This document shows positions 1 through 8,946 of a stretch of DNA of 64,000 nucleotides, in pieces. The position numbers and the translations under genes are program-made. The stretch is from Flavobacterium sp. HJJ (lineage in GTDB: Bacteria > Bacteroidota > Bacteroidia > Flavobacteriales > Flavobacteriaceae): contig NZ_JADKPR010000007.1 of NCBI RefSeq assembly GCF_015351475.1, forward strand, positions 124,001-188,000, written 5' to 3'. Each line of letters starts with the position of its first letter. Position 1 is the stretch's first letter. A model generated the notes under the pieces. It was not told the DNA's origin and searched no databases. It worked only from the letters and a program-made list of their open reading frames with translations.

Positions 1-113
1 GCCTGACCTGTCTCGTCATCGATAGTTTTCCATTTCCCTAAAACCGTCTGTCCCTGAGCATTAAAAATCATTAAAAAACACAAAACCAAACCAAATACGA
101 TACTTTTTTTCAT
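1..113 (-). CDS. DUF2147-like secreted protein, N-terminal part only
   Basis: This is the first 37 codons of a gene that continues past the left edge of the window. The start codon is followed by a typical signal peptide (MKKSIVFGLVLCFLMIFNAQ). The mature part begins with VLGKWKTIDDETGQA, which resembles the opening of the DUF2147 family of small secreted proteins of unknown role. Only the N-terminus is visible, so the family call rests on this short match. The gene is separated from the next gene (YihY) by about 110 bases. Confidence 0.6.
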   Translation of the reverse strand, partial: MKKSIVFGLVLCFLMIFNAQGQTVLGKWKTIDDETGQ

Positions 114-223
114 TTTTTATTAAATTATTGAAGCAAAAATTTTATTATTCGAAATTAACTCCTCGAATTACTCTTCGCAAGAATACAAAATTACATTTAA
201 ACAATAACAGTTATACTCCAACT

Positions 224-1150
224 TTAATTCTCCGATCTGCTCTTTTTTAATTTACGAATCGTTGCATTCAATTCAAACCCTAATAATAAAATCATACAGT
301 TAATCCAGATATAAAACATCATAATCAACAATGTCCCGATCGAACCGTACAATTCATTATATTTTGAAAACCGCAGCACCCAGATTCCGAAAAAATAGGA
401 TGAAATAACTATAAGCACTGTAGTAAAAACCGAGCCAACACTAATGAATGGCGGTTTATGTGACTGCTTGGTTCCGTATCGCAATAAAACAGAAGATGTG
501 ATCAATATCATTAATATTACAAAAATATATCTTCCTAAAATAATCAGCGGAATGCGGTCACTCAACACATCCTGTATCGCTGTACTTTGAATTAGAACCT
601 CAAAAACCACAATAATTGCGACTGTTAAAAGCAAGAGAATAGAAAGCAGTAATGAAATTCCTAAGGCAACAAAATACTGGTTCAGAAAACCTCTTTTTTC
701 CAAAACATGACGGGAAGATTCGAATCCGCCAAGAATTCCATTTATACCATTAGCCATCAGGAAAATAGATAGAAAAAATCCCGAAGACACTAATCCTGTA
801 TGACTGTTATTAAGAATATCGTTTACAATATTAGCTATTGCATCAAAGGTATTTGGAGGCACTCCTTCCTTAACAAATTGTAGAAAATCCTCCTGAAAAC
901 CTTCAATAGGAATGTAAGGTATTAAGTTTAAAATAAATAAGGCAAATGGAAACAGCGCCATAAAAAAGCTAAAAGCAACCGCACTGGCATGATAAGAAAA
1001 TGCTCCATCGATGATTCCTTCAAAATACAATTCTAATAAATCATAAAAAGAAAAGCCTCCCAAACCAGGCATTTTAATCTTCTTCAAGATATGCATCAGA
1101 TTTCTGATAATTGGGATTTTTTCGATTTTTGCCTCGATCTTAAACGTCAT
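224..1150 (-). CDS. YihY/virulence factor BrkB family membrane protein
   Basis: An integral inner-membrane protein of 308 residues, the usual length for the YihY (formerly BrkB) family. About six hydrophobic segments are visible, starting near residue 55 (SAVAFSFFMALFPFALFIL) and ending near residue 292. The family's polar pattern SYHASAVAFSFF before the first segment and the YGSIGTLL stretch before the last segment are present. Its role is not well established; it was once taken for ribonuclease BN, which proved wrong. It starts four bases after the end of nadC, so the two are very probably one transcript. Confidence 0.88.
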   Translation of the reverse strand: MTFKIEAKIEKIPIIRNLMHILKKIKMPGLGGFSFYDLLELYFEGIIDGAFSYHASAVAFSFFMALFPFALFILNLIPYIPIEGFQEDFLQFVKEGVPPNTFDAIANIVNDILNNSHTGLVSSGFFLSIFLMANGINGILGGFESSRHVLEKRGFLNQYFVALGISLLLSILLLLTVAIIVVFEVLIQSTAIQDVLSDRIPLIILGRYIFVILMILITSSVLLRYGTKQSHKPPFISVGSVFTTVLIVISSYFFGIWVLRFSKYNELYGSIGTLLIMMFYIWINCMILLLGFELNATIRKLKKSRSEN

Positions 1151-1154
1151 AACC

Positions 1155-2012
1155 CTAAATCGCTTTCAAACTTAAATCCATATTATAAACAGAATGTGTC
1201 AATGCACCCGAAGAAATATAATTCACACCGCATTCTGCGTAATTGCGCATTGTTGTTTCATTGATATTTCCAGAAGATTCCGTTTGGCATTTGTTACCAA
1301 TTAAAGCTACAGCAGTGCGGGTATCTTCATAATTGAAATTATCGATCAAGATTCTGTGTACGCCGTCACTTTTTAAAATTTCTTCAATTTCAGAAAGATC
1401 TCTGGCTTCAACGATAATTTTTAAGTCTAAGTTGTTTTCTTTTAAATAAGCTTTTGTTTTGGCTATTGCCAATGTAATTCCTCCGGCAAAATCAATGTGA
1501 TTATCCTTTAGCATTACCATATCATACAAAGCAAATCGATGATTTTCTCCGCCTCCGATTGTTACTGCCCATTTCTCGGCAACACGAAATCCAGGAGTGG
1601 TTTTTCTTGTATCCAATATTTTGGTATCTGTTCCTTCTAACAGCTGTACATAACTATTTGTTTTGGTAGCAATGGCACTCATTCTCTGCATCGAATTCAG
1701 CACCACTCTCTCGGACTTTAAAATCGACTGCGAACTTCCTGAAACATGAAAAACCACGTCACCTTTTTTGACTGGAGTTCCATCCTGAATGAAGGTTTCA
1801 ATCTGCATATTTGGATCCACATATTCAAATATCATTTTTGCAAAAGCTACGCCGGCAATAATACCGTCTTCTTTCACCAGTAATTTGGCTTTGCCCATTG
1901 CACTTTCTGGAATACAGGCCAATGAACTATAATCTCCAGGTCCTACATCTTCTCTAATAGCATTTGCAATCAATACTTTCAGTTCGTTTTGAAACTGCTC
2001 TTCAGTAATCAT
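1155..2012 (-). CDS. nadC: Nicotinate-nucleotide pyrophosphorylase (carboxylating)
   Basis: Quinolinate phosphoribosyltransferase converts quinolinate and PRPP to nicotinate mononucleotide, CO2 and pyrophosphate, in de novo NAD synthesis in the cytoplasm. The 285-residue length is standard. Active-site signatures are visible: TRKTTPG (residues 135-141), GGGENHR (153-159) and KDNH (169-172), with the ESSGNI motif near residue 245 in the C-terminal barrel. It is the first gene of a two-gene unit with the YihY gene, which follows after four bases. The ATG at 2012 is the only good start in frame. nadA and nadB are not in this window. Confidence 0.96.
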   Translation of the reverse strand: MITEEQFQNELKVLIANAIREDVGPGDYSSLACIPESAMGKAKLLVKEDGIIAGVAFAKMIFEYVDPNMQIETFIQDGTPVKKGDVVFHVSGSSQSILKSERVVLNSMQRMSAIATKTNSYVQLLEGTDTKILDTRKTTPGFRVAEKWAVTIGGGENHRFALYDMVMLKDNHIDFAGGITLAIAKTKAYLKENNLDLKIIVEARDLSEIEEILKSDGVHRILIDNFNYEDTRTAVALIGNKCQTESSGNINETTMRNYAECGVNYISSGALTHSVYNMDLSLKAI

Positions 2013-2163
2013 CTTTTTACTTTTTTAATGGAACGCTAAAATAGGATTTATTTTGTGCAATAAAAAGTAAGTATGTCTGAAAAATTTGGGTTTTTACATT
2101 TATTTATGACAAAATTAGTATTTTAATTATTAACTATTCCAGTATCTCTAATAGTAACTTTAA

Positions 2164-2196
2164 ACAAAAAACCTGCAAGAATTAATTCTGTGCAGG
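2164..2196 (-). terminator. Intrinsic terminator after the M28 peptidase gene
   Basis: A hairpin with CCTGCA/TGCAGG arms (2172-2177 and 2191-2196) and an inner GAATT/AATTC pair. On the minus strand it is followed by a T-run (2165-2171). It lies just after the stop codon of the peptidase gene. Confidence 0.8.
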
Positions 2197-2222
2197 CTGT
2201 CATTAAATTATAATCATTAAAA

Positions 2223-3596
2223 TTATTCTATACCTTTTTGATCTATCAAATAAATAAGTGATGTCATAGTCGCTGCACCAAGTTCTAACTCTCGTTTATT
2301 AATTGCATCAAACTTATCATTTGCAGCATGATGGTAATCAAAATAACGCTGAGAATCTGGCTTTAATCCTGCTTTGACAATTTTTTTAGATGTTAAATGC
2401 CCGATATCTGATCCAGCGTGGCCAATTGTAAAGCTATGTACCAAATAAGGTTCAAACAGTTCTTTAAATCCCTGTATCTTTTTCACATTAGCCTCATCAG
2501 ACTCAATAGAAAAACCTCTTGGAGTAAAACCGCCAGAATCACTTTCTAGAGCGAAAATATGATTTTCATTCTTTTGCTTAGCCGCTTCTTCATATTTGGC
2601 ACCGCCTTTTCCACCATTTTCTTCATTCATAAACAGCACTACACGAATGGTGTTTTTTGGCTTATAATTTATGTTTTTCAGAATACCGATTACCTCCATA
2701 CTCTGCACCACTCCTGCACCATCATCATGAGAGCCATCTGCCAAGTCCCAAGAATCAAGATGTCCGCCAACAACCATAATATTTTCTGGATGCTCTGTTC
2801 CTGTCAATTCTCCAATTACGTTATATGACAACACATCAGGCAATGTCTCGCATGATTGTTTGAAATAAAACTTTAATGCTGGATTTTTTTTTAATGACTC
2901 ACTCAATAATTCAGCTCCGTTTGTACTTATTGCTGCTGTAGGAATGTATTTTTCTTTTGGCAGGTCACCATAACTTTGAGCTCCAGTATGCGGAAAATCA
3001 TCTAAACGTAGATTCATTGAACGCACGATTGCACCTACTGCACCAAATTTTGCAGCTTCTTTTGCGCCGGCAAATCTTTGATCCACACATGCTCCATATG
3101 ACATAAAAGTTTCAATATTTTCAGGATTCATCGGTCTGTTAAAAAACACAATTTTGCCTTTTATTTTATCTCCTAATGCCTCTAGATCTTTAATACCCTG
3201 CACTTCAACAATCTCAGTAGTAAGACCAGTCTTTGCCGTTGCAATAGAACCGCCTAAAGCACATATTGGAACAGCAGTTTTAATTTTATTATCTAAAATG
3301 TATGCAGTTTCTTTTTCACCGCGTACCCAATGAGGCACCATTACTTCCTGCAGATAAACTTTATCTAGCCCAAGTCCTTCTAATTGTGATTTTGTATATT
3401 CAACAGCTGCTGCAGCATTGGAAGATCCAGACAAACGGCTTCCAATATCATTAGATAAATACTTCAGCCAAGAATAACATTTGGATTCGGTTAAGGCTTT
3501 TTTATAAAATAGCTTAATGTTTTTTTCATCATTTGACTGTGCAAATGACATCAACCCATTTAAAACTAAAGCAGTTAAAAGAATTGTTTTTTTCAT
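2223..3596 (-). CDS. Secreted M28 family metallopeptidase
   Basis: A zinc aminopeptidase-type enzyme, probably exported. A signal peptide ends near residue 20 (LMSFAQ). A PA (protease-associated) insert spans roughly residues 110-250, and the M28 catalytic domain follows. The metal ligands and base are visible: H279 and D281 (GGHLDSWD), D291/D292 (HDDGAG), E325/E326 (MNEENGG), the Asp of ESDSGG near 352, and a late His (YFDYHHAAND). This order matches carboxypeptidase Q or aminopeptidase-like M28 members. It stands alone: it has its own terminator, and upstream there is a Shine-Dalgarno-like AGAGGA before the ATG. The peptide specificity cannot be told. Confidence 0.92.
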   Translation of the reverse strand: MKKTILLTALVLNGLMSFAQSNDEKNIKLFYKKALTESKCYSWLKYLSNDIGSRLSGSSNAAAAVEYTKSQLEGLGLDKVYLQEVMVPHWVRGEKETAYILDNKIKTAVPICALGGSIATAKTGLTTEIVEVQGIKDLEALGDKIKGKIVFFNRPMNPENIETFMSYGACVDQRFAGAKEAAKFGAVGAIVRSMNLRLDDFPHTGAQSYGDLPKEKYIPTAAISTNGAELLSESLKKNPALKFYFKQSCETLPDVLSYNVIGELTGTEHPENIMVVGGHLDSWDLADGSHDDGAGVVQSMEVIGILKNINYKPKNTIRVVLFMNEENGGKGGAKYEEAAKQKNENHIFALESDSGGFTPRGFSIESDEANVKKIQGFKELFEPYLVHSFTIGHAGSDIGHLTSKKIVKAGLKPDSQRYFDYHHAANDKFDAINKRELELGAATMTSLIYLIDQKGIE

Positions 3597-3708
3597 GGTA
3601 ATTATTCCTCTTTTAAGTTATTAAAAATCATTTCCTGACTTAAAGCAAAGAAACAAAATTCTAAACAACCAAAAGGAATTTCTCCAAGACTTTTCTCTAA
3701 ATCAGAAA

Positions 3709-5631
3709 TTATTTAATCTCAATAATCTTATTTTTTAATCCAATACCATTTTCATTAAAAGCTTCAATCGAAAAATAATAACGCGTCCCTTTATCTAGTC
3801 CTCTAAAATCATAAGTGCTATCATCATAAACCATAATACTGTTGTATAATTTATCAGGGGCAATTCCGTAATAGATAGTATAACCAACGGCATCAGTCTG
3901 TTTTTTCCATGAAATGATAGCGTTGCGGGAATCGGTTTTATTTCTTTTTACTTTAAAATCAGAGACAGGTTTTGGTTTTTCCTGCAATCCATTTCCAAAA
4001 ACTCTAAAATCCGAAACTGCAAACAGTCCTGAAGCATTATGAATATTGACCATTTTGATATAACGTGCGGTAATCGATTTTGTCAGTTCTACATAATCGT
4101 GAGGAACATCTTTATCGTTTCTTGATTTATCAATTACCAATGTCCAGTTTTGTGCATCATCAGACATATAGATTTTATACTGATAGTAAATATCCATCGC
4201 TTTATTATACTGAGTCGCTTTATGATCAGCATAATTGATCTGCAGCGCGTTGATTTCCATTTTTCTGCCAAAATCTAGCTGTAGCCACTCACCCGTATTC
4301 GCTGTCATAGCCGACCAATAGGTCTGGATATTTTCATCGGTAACATTCGAAGCGTCGTAACAGATTTTTTCAAATACTTTTTTATCTCCATTATCCATTC
4401 GATGTGTTTCGACCTCCTTACATTCTTCTGAAGAAGAAACTGTCACCGGCTTTTTGTACGAAAGCAGCATCCAGCCCGAAGAAGCTCCCTTTGTATGGTC
4501 ACGCTGTCCTGTGGGGAGTACGATTGGAAAATCACCATAGGATGTTATAGAATACATAACATCATCTTTGTCAAATCCAGCTGGGAACATATCAATTCTG
4601 CGTTCGAAACGGTCTTTTATAGAGATTTTACAAGTTCCCGTATTCCAGTAATTCCCATAATTATCGGCAAAAGTATTTCCGTGTCCGGCACCAATTACAA
4701 AACCTCCAGGCTTATACGACATCGGATTATGTTTTTGGTAAATAAATGGCCCCAAAGGATTATCTCCTACATGAACACCATTGGCATAGCCTTTAAATTC
4801 AGTTGCGGGAGCGCCATACTGCATATAATATTTTCCATTGTGTTTGGTCATCCACGCACCTTCAATAAAATTTCCCCAAGGTGCTGGCTCCATATCATTA
4901 TTAGGACCAAAACGTTCCCAGCCATGCATTGCCGGATCTAGACCTACAACTGCTTTTGCCTGTCCATACGGTTTCTGAATATCTTCGACTTCAGTTGCGG
5001 TATATAATTTTGCATAATCCGCCTGATTTCCTTTTGGAAGCCAGGTTTTATAATCTACCTCAACACCAACAAGAGGCAGTTTTCCGCTGGATCCATAATA
5101 CATGTAGACTTTTTTATCATCATCCTGAAAAATTGCAGGATCCCATGTTGGCAGCATTGCCGTGTTTACATGTCTTGTCCATCGTCCTGATTTTGGATCT
5201 GCTGTTTTCCAAACCGGATGATCTTTTTTCCAGGTCGAACCTACATAGAATAACGTATCATTTACAACCCAGGCGGCAGGTGCGCACTGGTCATCATCAC
5301 CCGGATTCCGCTGAAAACTGCCATAGACAAATTTCCAGTCTGACATGTCTTTACTCCAGAAAAATCCAGCCTGATTGGTGGCAAACAGATAATAATCTCC
5401 CTTGTAAGTAATGATCACAGGATCGGCGCTTGAACGGCGGGACTCCGGAATACCATTGTGATTTTGAGTGGTATAATTGTAACCAATATTTATCGGATTA
5501 CAATAAGTTGTAGCCGGTTTACTAGGATCAAACCAGTCTGTTTTTCCGCCAACGGCATTATTTTGAGCTTCTGTACTGGCTGTAAAACCAATCAAAAAAA
5601 ACAAAAGCGTTATCGAATACAGTTTATACAT
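3709..5631 (-). CDS. GH43 glycosidase with F5/8 type C and fibronectin III domains
   Basis: A secreted 640-residue enzyme with a signal peptide (residues 1-23). The N-terminal five-bladed GH43 domain shows the three catalytic acids in order: D70 (SSADP, base), D164 (TWDPAIF, pKa modulator) and E257 (FIEGAWM, acid). A discoidin-like F5/8 type C carbohydrate-binding domain lies at about 395-545 (TGEWLQLDFG, KMVNIHN) and a fibronectin III domain at about 550-640. GH43 enzymes are usually arabinofuranosidases, xylosidases or galactosidases; specificity cannot be read here. It is the last gene of the SusC/SusD locus but is separated from the GH3 gene by a terminator and a palindromic repeat, so it may be transcribed separately. 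Confidence 0.88.
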   Translation of the reverse strand: MYKLYSITLLFFLIGFTASTEAQNNAVGGKTDWFDPSKPATTYCNPINIGYNYTTQNHNGIPESRRSSADPVIITYKGDYYLFATNQAGFFWSKDMSDWKFVYGSFQRNPGDDDQCAPAAWVVNDTLFYVGSTWKKDHPVWKTADPKSGRWTRHVNTAMLPTWDPAIFQDDDKKVYMYYGSSGKLPLVGVEVDYKTWLPKGNQADYAKLYTATEVEDIQKPYGQAKAVVGLDPAMHGWERFGPNNDMEPAPWGNFIEGAWMTKHNGKYYMQYGAPATEFKGYANGVHVGDNPLGPFIYQKHNPMSYKPGGFVIGAGHGNTFADNYGNYWNTGTCKISIKDRFERRIDMFPAGFDKDDVMYSITSYGDFPIVLPTGQRDHTKGASSGWMLLSYKKPVTVSSSEECKEVETHRMDNGDKKVFEKICYDASNVTDENIQTYWSAMTANTGEWLQLDFGRKMEINALQINYADHKATQYNKAMDIYYQYKIYMSDDAQNWTLVIDKSRNDKDVPHDYVELTKSITARYIKMVNIHNASGLFAVSDFRVFGNGLQEKPKPVSDFKVKRNKTDSRNAIISWKKQTDAVGYTIYYGIAPDKLYNSIMVYDDSTYDFRGLDKGTRYYFSIEAFNENGIGLKNKIIEIK

Positions 5632-5703
5632 TTTTGTTCTATTTATATTAAATGATTTAAGGTTTAGATAATTTTTCTTTTGAAACTAAAATTTGTCCAA
5701 ATA

Positions 5704-5772
5704 TATTCTCGCAAAGACGCTAAGACTCAAAAAACCATCTTAACTTTGCGCGTTCGCGTCTCTGCGAGAATA
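5704..5772. repeat. Imperfect palindromic intergenic repeat (CTCGCAAAGACGC type)
   Basis: The left arm TATTCTCGCAAAGACGC (5704-5720) and right arm GCGTCTCTGCGAGAATA (5756-5772) are inverted repeats of 17 bases with one mismatch. The interior again contains words such as CTAAGA and TCTTAA in inverted order. It lies between the GH43 and GH3 genes and codes for nothing. Repeats built from GCAAAGACGC words are, as I recall, common between genes in Flavobacterium. Confidence 0.7.
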
Positions 5773-5869
5773 AATTAAAGCCTTATTAATGACATTATCC
5801 TCACACGGCAATCAATCTGAAACAATCAAGTTTGGAAGAATTTAAAATATTTTATCCTAAATAATAATT

Positions 5870-5906
5870 GAAAAAAAAGCCCTTCGTCTAACCAAAAACG
5901 AAGGGC
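5870..5906 (-). terminator. Intrinsic terminator after the GH3 gene
   Basis: A perfect 9-bp stem, GCCCTTCGT (5879-5887) with ACGAAGGGC (5898-5906). On the minus strand it is followed by eight T residues. It lies 20 bases past the stop codon of the GH3 gene and would end the main locus transcript. Confidence 0.88.
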
Positions 5907-5926
5907 AGACCAAACTACTAACCAAC

Positions 5927-8227
5927 TTAATTAACTAAATTAAAACTTACCTTATGATCTGCATTTGAGTTTCCTCCAACGAAAACTTCAAACTGTCCAG
6001 GTTCAGCAGCAAATTTTAAATCCGAATTATAGAATTTTAAATCTTCTATAGTGATATCAAATGATACGGTTTGTTTTTCTCCTTTTTTAAGAGTTATTTT
6101 CTGGAATGCTTTAAGTTCTCTAACGGGTCTTGTTACCGATCCTACAACATCTCTAATGTACAATTGAACCGTTTCTTTCCCATCATAATTTCCAGTATTG
6201 GCAACTTCTATACTCACAGTTACTTTTCCGTCAGCATTCATTTTATCCGATGAAATTTTCGGGTTTGAATACTCAAAATTGGTATAACTTAATCCGTAAC
6301 CAAAAGAGAATAAAGGTTCGTTTCTTTCATCTAAATAATTCGATCTGAATTTTTCGAATTTGCCCTCTGTATTCGATAAAGGTCTTCCTGTATTTTTATG
6401 CGCATAATAAATTGGCACCTGACCAACGCTTCTTGGAAAAGTTGCAGTTAATTTTCCCGAAGGATTTACATCACCAAATAAAACATCGGCGATGGCATAA
6501 CCAGCTTCACTGCCAGCGAACCAAACATTCAAAATTGCTGGAACTGTGGCATTTTCATCATTTAAAACTAATGGTCGTCCATCAAACAAAACAAGTACTA
6601 CAGGCTTTCCTGTTTTCAGTAATTCATTCAATAAATCTTTCTGCGCCTGCGGAATTTCCAGATTGGTTCGGCTGCTGCTTTCGCCGCTCATCTCTGCAGA
6701 TTCTCCTAATGCTGCCACAATGACATCGGCTTGGTTTGCAGCCTTTAGAGCCTCCGCTAACATTTCTTCTTTGGAACGTTTATCTCTGTTTAAGGTTTTG
6801 CCAAACATCGTTGCATTGGTCTCAAAAGTTTCATCATAATCGAGATTGCTTCCTTTGGCATATAACACTTTAGCAGATTTCCCAGCCACTTCCTGGATTC
6901 CTGCTAATAATGAAATGCATTTGTCGCCGTTTGTCGCCACACTCCAAGTTCCTGACATATTGTTTTTGGCATCCGCCAATGGACCAATAAGCGCAATAGT
7001 TCCCGATTTTTTCAGAGGCAGTAACTGATTTTGGTTTTTTAGCAGAACCAATGACTGCGCTGCTGTTTTTCGAGCTTCATCTCTGCTTGAAGCGGTAAAA
7101 ATTTCAGTTTTTGCTCTTTTGTCATCACAATATCTATAAGGATCTTCAAATAATCCTAAATCGTATTTTGCATTCAGAATTAAGGTTACCGCATTATTGA
7201 TCTGCTCTATAGTAACTTTCTTTTCGTCCAAAGATTTTTTCAGAGTAGTCAGGAATCCTTCGCCTACCATATCCATTTCGACTCCAGCATTCAAAGACAT
7301 AGCCGATACAGTCTGCAGATCGCCCATACCATGCGCTATCATTTCGGGAATACCTGTAAAATCAGTCACGACAAAACCTTTGAAGCCCCATTGTTTTCTT
7401 AAAACATCTGTCATTAACCATTTATTTCCGGTTGCAGGAATTCCATCCACTTCATTGAAAGATGCCATAACCGATCCTACTCCAGCATCGACAGCAGCCT
7501 TGTAAGGAGGAAAATAATCATTGAACATCCGAATATGGCTCATATCAACTGTATTGTAGTCACGTCCTGCTTCGGGCGCGCCATACAATGCAAAATGCTT
7601 CACACATGCCAAGATTGTATTGTTCTTCGAAAGGTCATGCTGCTGATATCCATTTACCATCGCTTTGGCAATTTGACTTCCTAAATATGGATCTTCACCG
7701 GAACCTTCGGAAATTCTTCCCCAGCGCGGATCGCGGGAAATATCAACCATAGGCGAAAAAGTCCAATTGATTCCGTCAGCACTCGCTTCCTGAGCTGCAA
7801 TCTGGGCGCTTCTTTCAATTAAATTCATGTCCCAAGTGCAAGACAATCCAAGCGGAATCGGGAAAGTAGTTTCGTATCCGTGAATGACATCCATACCAAA
7901 AATCAAAGGAATTTTCAAACGGCTTTTTTCAACAGCTATCTTTTGCACTTCTTTAATTTTCTGTACCGATTTGATATTAAATAATCCACCGACCTTGCCT
8001 TCTTCGATTTTTTTTGCAACATCAGAGCTATTGGCCTGACCGGTGGTTATATCTCCCGAAGTTGGCAAATTTAATTGGCCCAGCTTTTCCTCCAAAGTCA
8101 TTTTGGATAATAGCTCGGCAACAAATTCGGTTTTAGGTTTAATTTTTACCGCATTTTTGGTGCTCTTTTTTTGAGCATAACCCAAAACAGCACATCCTAA
8201 AAAAAGTACGACTAATGTATTTTTCAT
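5927..8227 (-). CDS. GH3 beta-glucosidase (BglX type), secreted
   Basis: An exo-acting beta-glucosidase of 766 residues with a signal peptide ending near residue 19. It has the N-terminal GH3 TIM barrel, the middle alpha/beta sandwich (about 400-620) and a C-terminal fibronectin III-like domain (about 660-760). The nucleophile is D289 in GFVVTDFTG, a Bacteroidota variant of the usual SDW motif. KHFALYG (210-216) and RDPRWGR (165-171) are further family motifs. It lies 14 bases after the esterase gene, so it is in the same operon as GH144. In such a pairing it would cut the oligosaccharides made by GH144 to glucose in the periplasm. Confidence 0.92.
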   Translation of the reverse strand: MKNTLVVLFLGCAVLGYAQKKSTKNAVKIKPKTEFVAELLSKMTLEEKLGQLNLPTSGDITTGQANSSDVAKKIEEGKVGGLFNIKSVQKIKEVQKIAVEKSRLKIPLIFGMDVIHGYETTFPIPLGLSCTWDMNLIERSAQIAAQEASADGINWTFSPMVDISRDPRWGRISEGSGEDPYLGSQIAKAMVNGYQQHDLSKNNTILACVKHFALYGAPEAGRDYNTVDMSHIRMFNDYFPPYKAAVDAGVGSVMASFNEVDGIPATGNKWLMTDVLRKQWGFKGFVVTDFTGIPEMIAHGMGDLQTVSAMSLNAGVEMDMVGEGFLTTLKKSLDEKKVTIEQINNAVTLILNAKYDLGLFEDPYRYCDDKRAKTEIFTASSRDEARKTAAQSLVLLKNQNQLLPLKKSGTIALIGPLADAKNNMSGTWSVATNGDKCISLLAGIQEVAGKSAKVLYAKGSNLDYDETFETNATMFGKTLNRDKRSKEEMLAEALKAANQADVIVAALGESAEMSGESSSRTNLEIPQAQKDLLNELLKTGKPVVLVLFDGRPLVLNDENATVPAILNVWFAGSEAGYAIADVLFGDVNPSGKLTATFPRSVGQVPIYYAHKNTGRPLSNTEGKFEKFRSNYLDERNEPLFSFGYGLSYTNFEYSNPKISSDKMNADGKVTVSIEVANTGNYDGKETVQLYIRDVVGSVTRPVRELKAFQKITLKKGEKQTVSFDITIEDLKFYNSDLKFAAEPGQFEVFVGGNSNADHKVSFNLVN

Positions 8228-8241
8228 TCTGAAATTTTTAT

Positions 8242-8946
8242 TTATTTGTTTTTTATCTGTTTAAACATCCAGTTATAAATCTCCGGACTGTCGTAAACTC
8301 TTGTCCAGCTATCGTGGCCAGCATCATCAAAAATGGTTAATTGTACATCTCTGGCACTGCATTTTTTTAGTTCTTTGTAAACCGAAACAGCATAATCTAT
8401 CTTTACAACATCGTCCAGCAGACCATGAAAAATCCGGGTTGGAATATTGGCAATTTTACAAATGCCTTCCAGCTGAATCAGATCTACAAATCCTGAAATT
8501 GGTACAATTGCTGCAAATTTATCAGGATATGAAAGTGCCAGATTCCAAGCTGCCCATCCTCCAGAACTCAAACCTGTAATATAAATTCGATCCGAATCAA
8601 TATTGTTTTCTTTCTGGATTTTTTCAATCAATTGATAAATAGATTCGATATTCCAATTTTCATCTTCTTTGCACTGCGGTGCTAAGACATAAGCATCTAA
8701 TTCGTGAGTTTTCAAATACTTTAAAGGTCCGTGGATTTTCACTTTTTCAAGATCAGTTCCTTTTTCACCATCTCCAGAAATAAAAACAATCAATGGTTTT
8801 TTATCTTTTATATTCGCCGGTTTATGCAGTACATAACCTAGTTCATACTTTGTTTCAATAACCGTTTTTATCTTTCCTGTAGTTTCACTTTGTGAAAAGC
8901 CAAATACAGAGAACATCAGCATCAATAGCGTTACTTTTATTTTCAT
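8242..8946 (-). CDS. Alpha/beta hydrolase, dienelactone hydrolase/esterase-like, secreted
   Basis: A 234-residue alpha/beta-hydrolase with a signal peptide (residues 1-19). The catalytic triad is visible: S127 in GLSSGG, an Asp at 178 or 179 (HGLLDD) and H211 (DAGHDSW). It resembles the phospholipase/carboxylesterase or PHB depolymerase-like group. The ATG directly abuts the TAG of the GH144 gene (TAGATG), so translation is probably coupled. Position between GH144 and GH3 suggests that it removes an ester group from the glucan, for example succinyl or acetyl, but this is inference from context only. Confidence 0.82.
   Translation of the reverse strand: MKIKVTLLMLMFSVFGFSQSETTGKIKTVIETKYELGYVLHKPANIKDKKPLIVFISGDGEKGTDLEKVKIHGPLKYLKTHELDAYVLAPQCKEDENWNIESIYQLIEKIQKENNIDSDRIYITGLSSGGWAAWNLALSYPDKFAAIVPISGFVDLIQLEGICKIANIPTRIFHGLLDDVVKIDYAVSVYKELKKCSARDVQLTIFDDAGHDSWTRVYDSPEIYNWMFKQIKNK

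Noticed and set aside
4495..5411. Plus-strand frames of 148 and 160 codons inside the GH43 gene
   Set aside because: They are antisense to catalytic motifs of the GH43 enzyme and have no domain.
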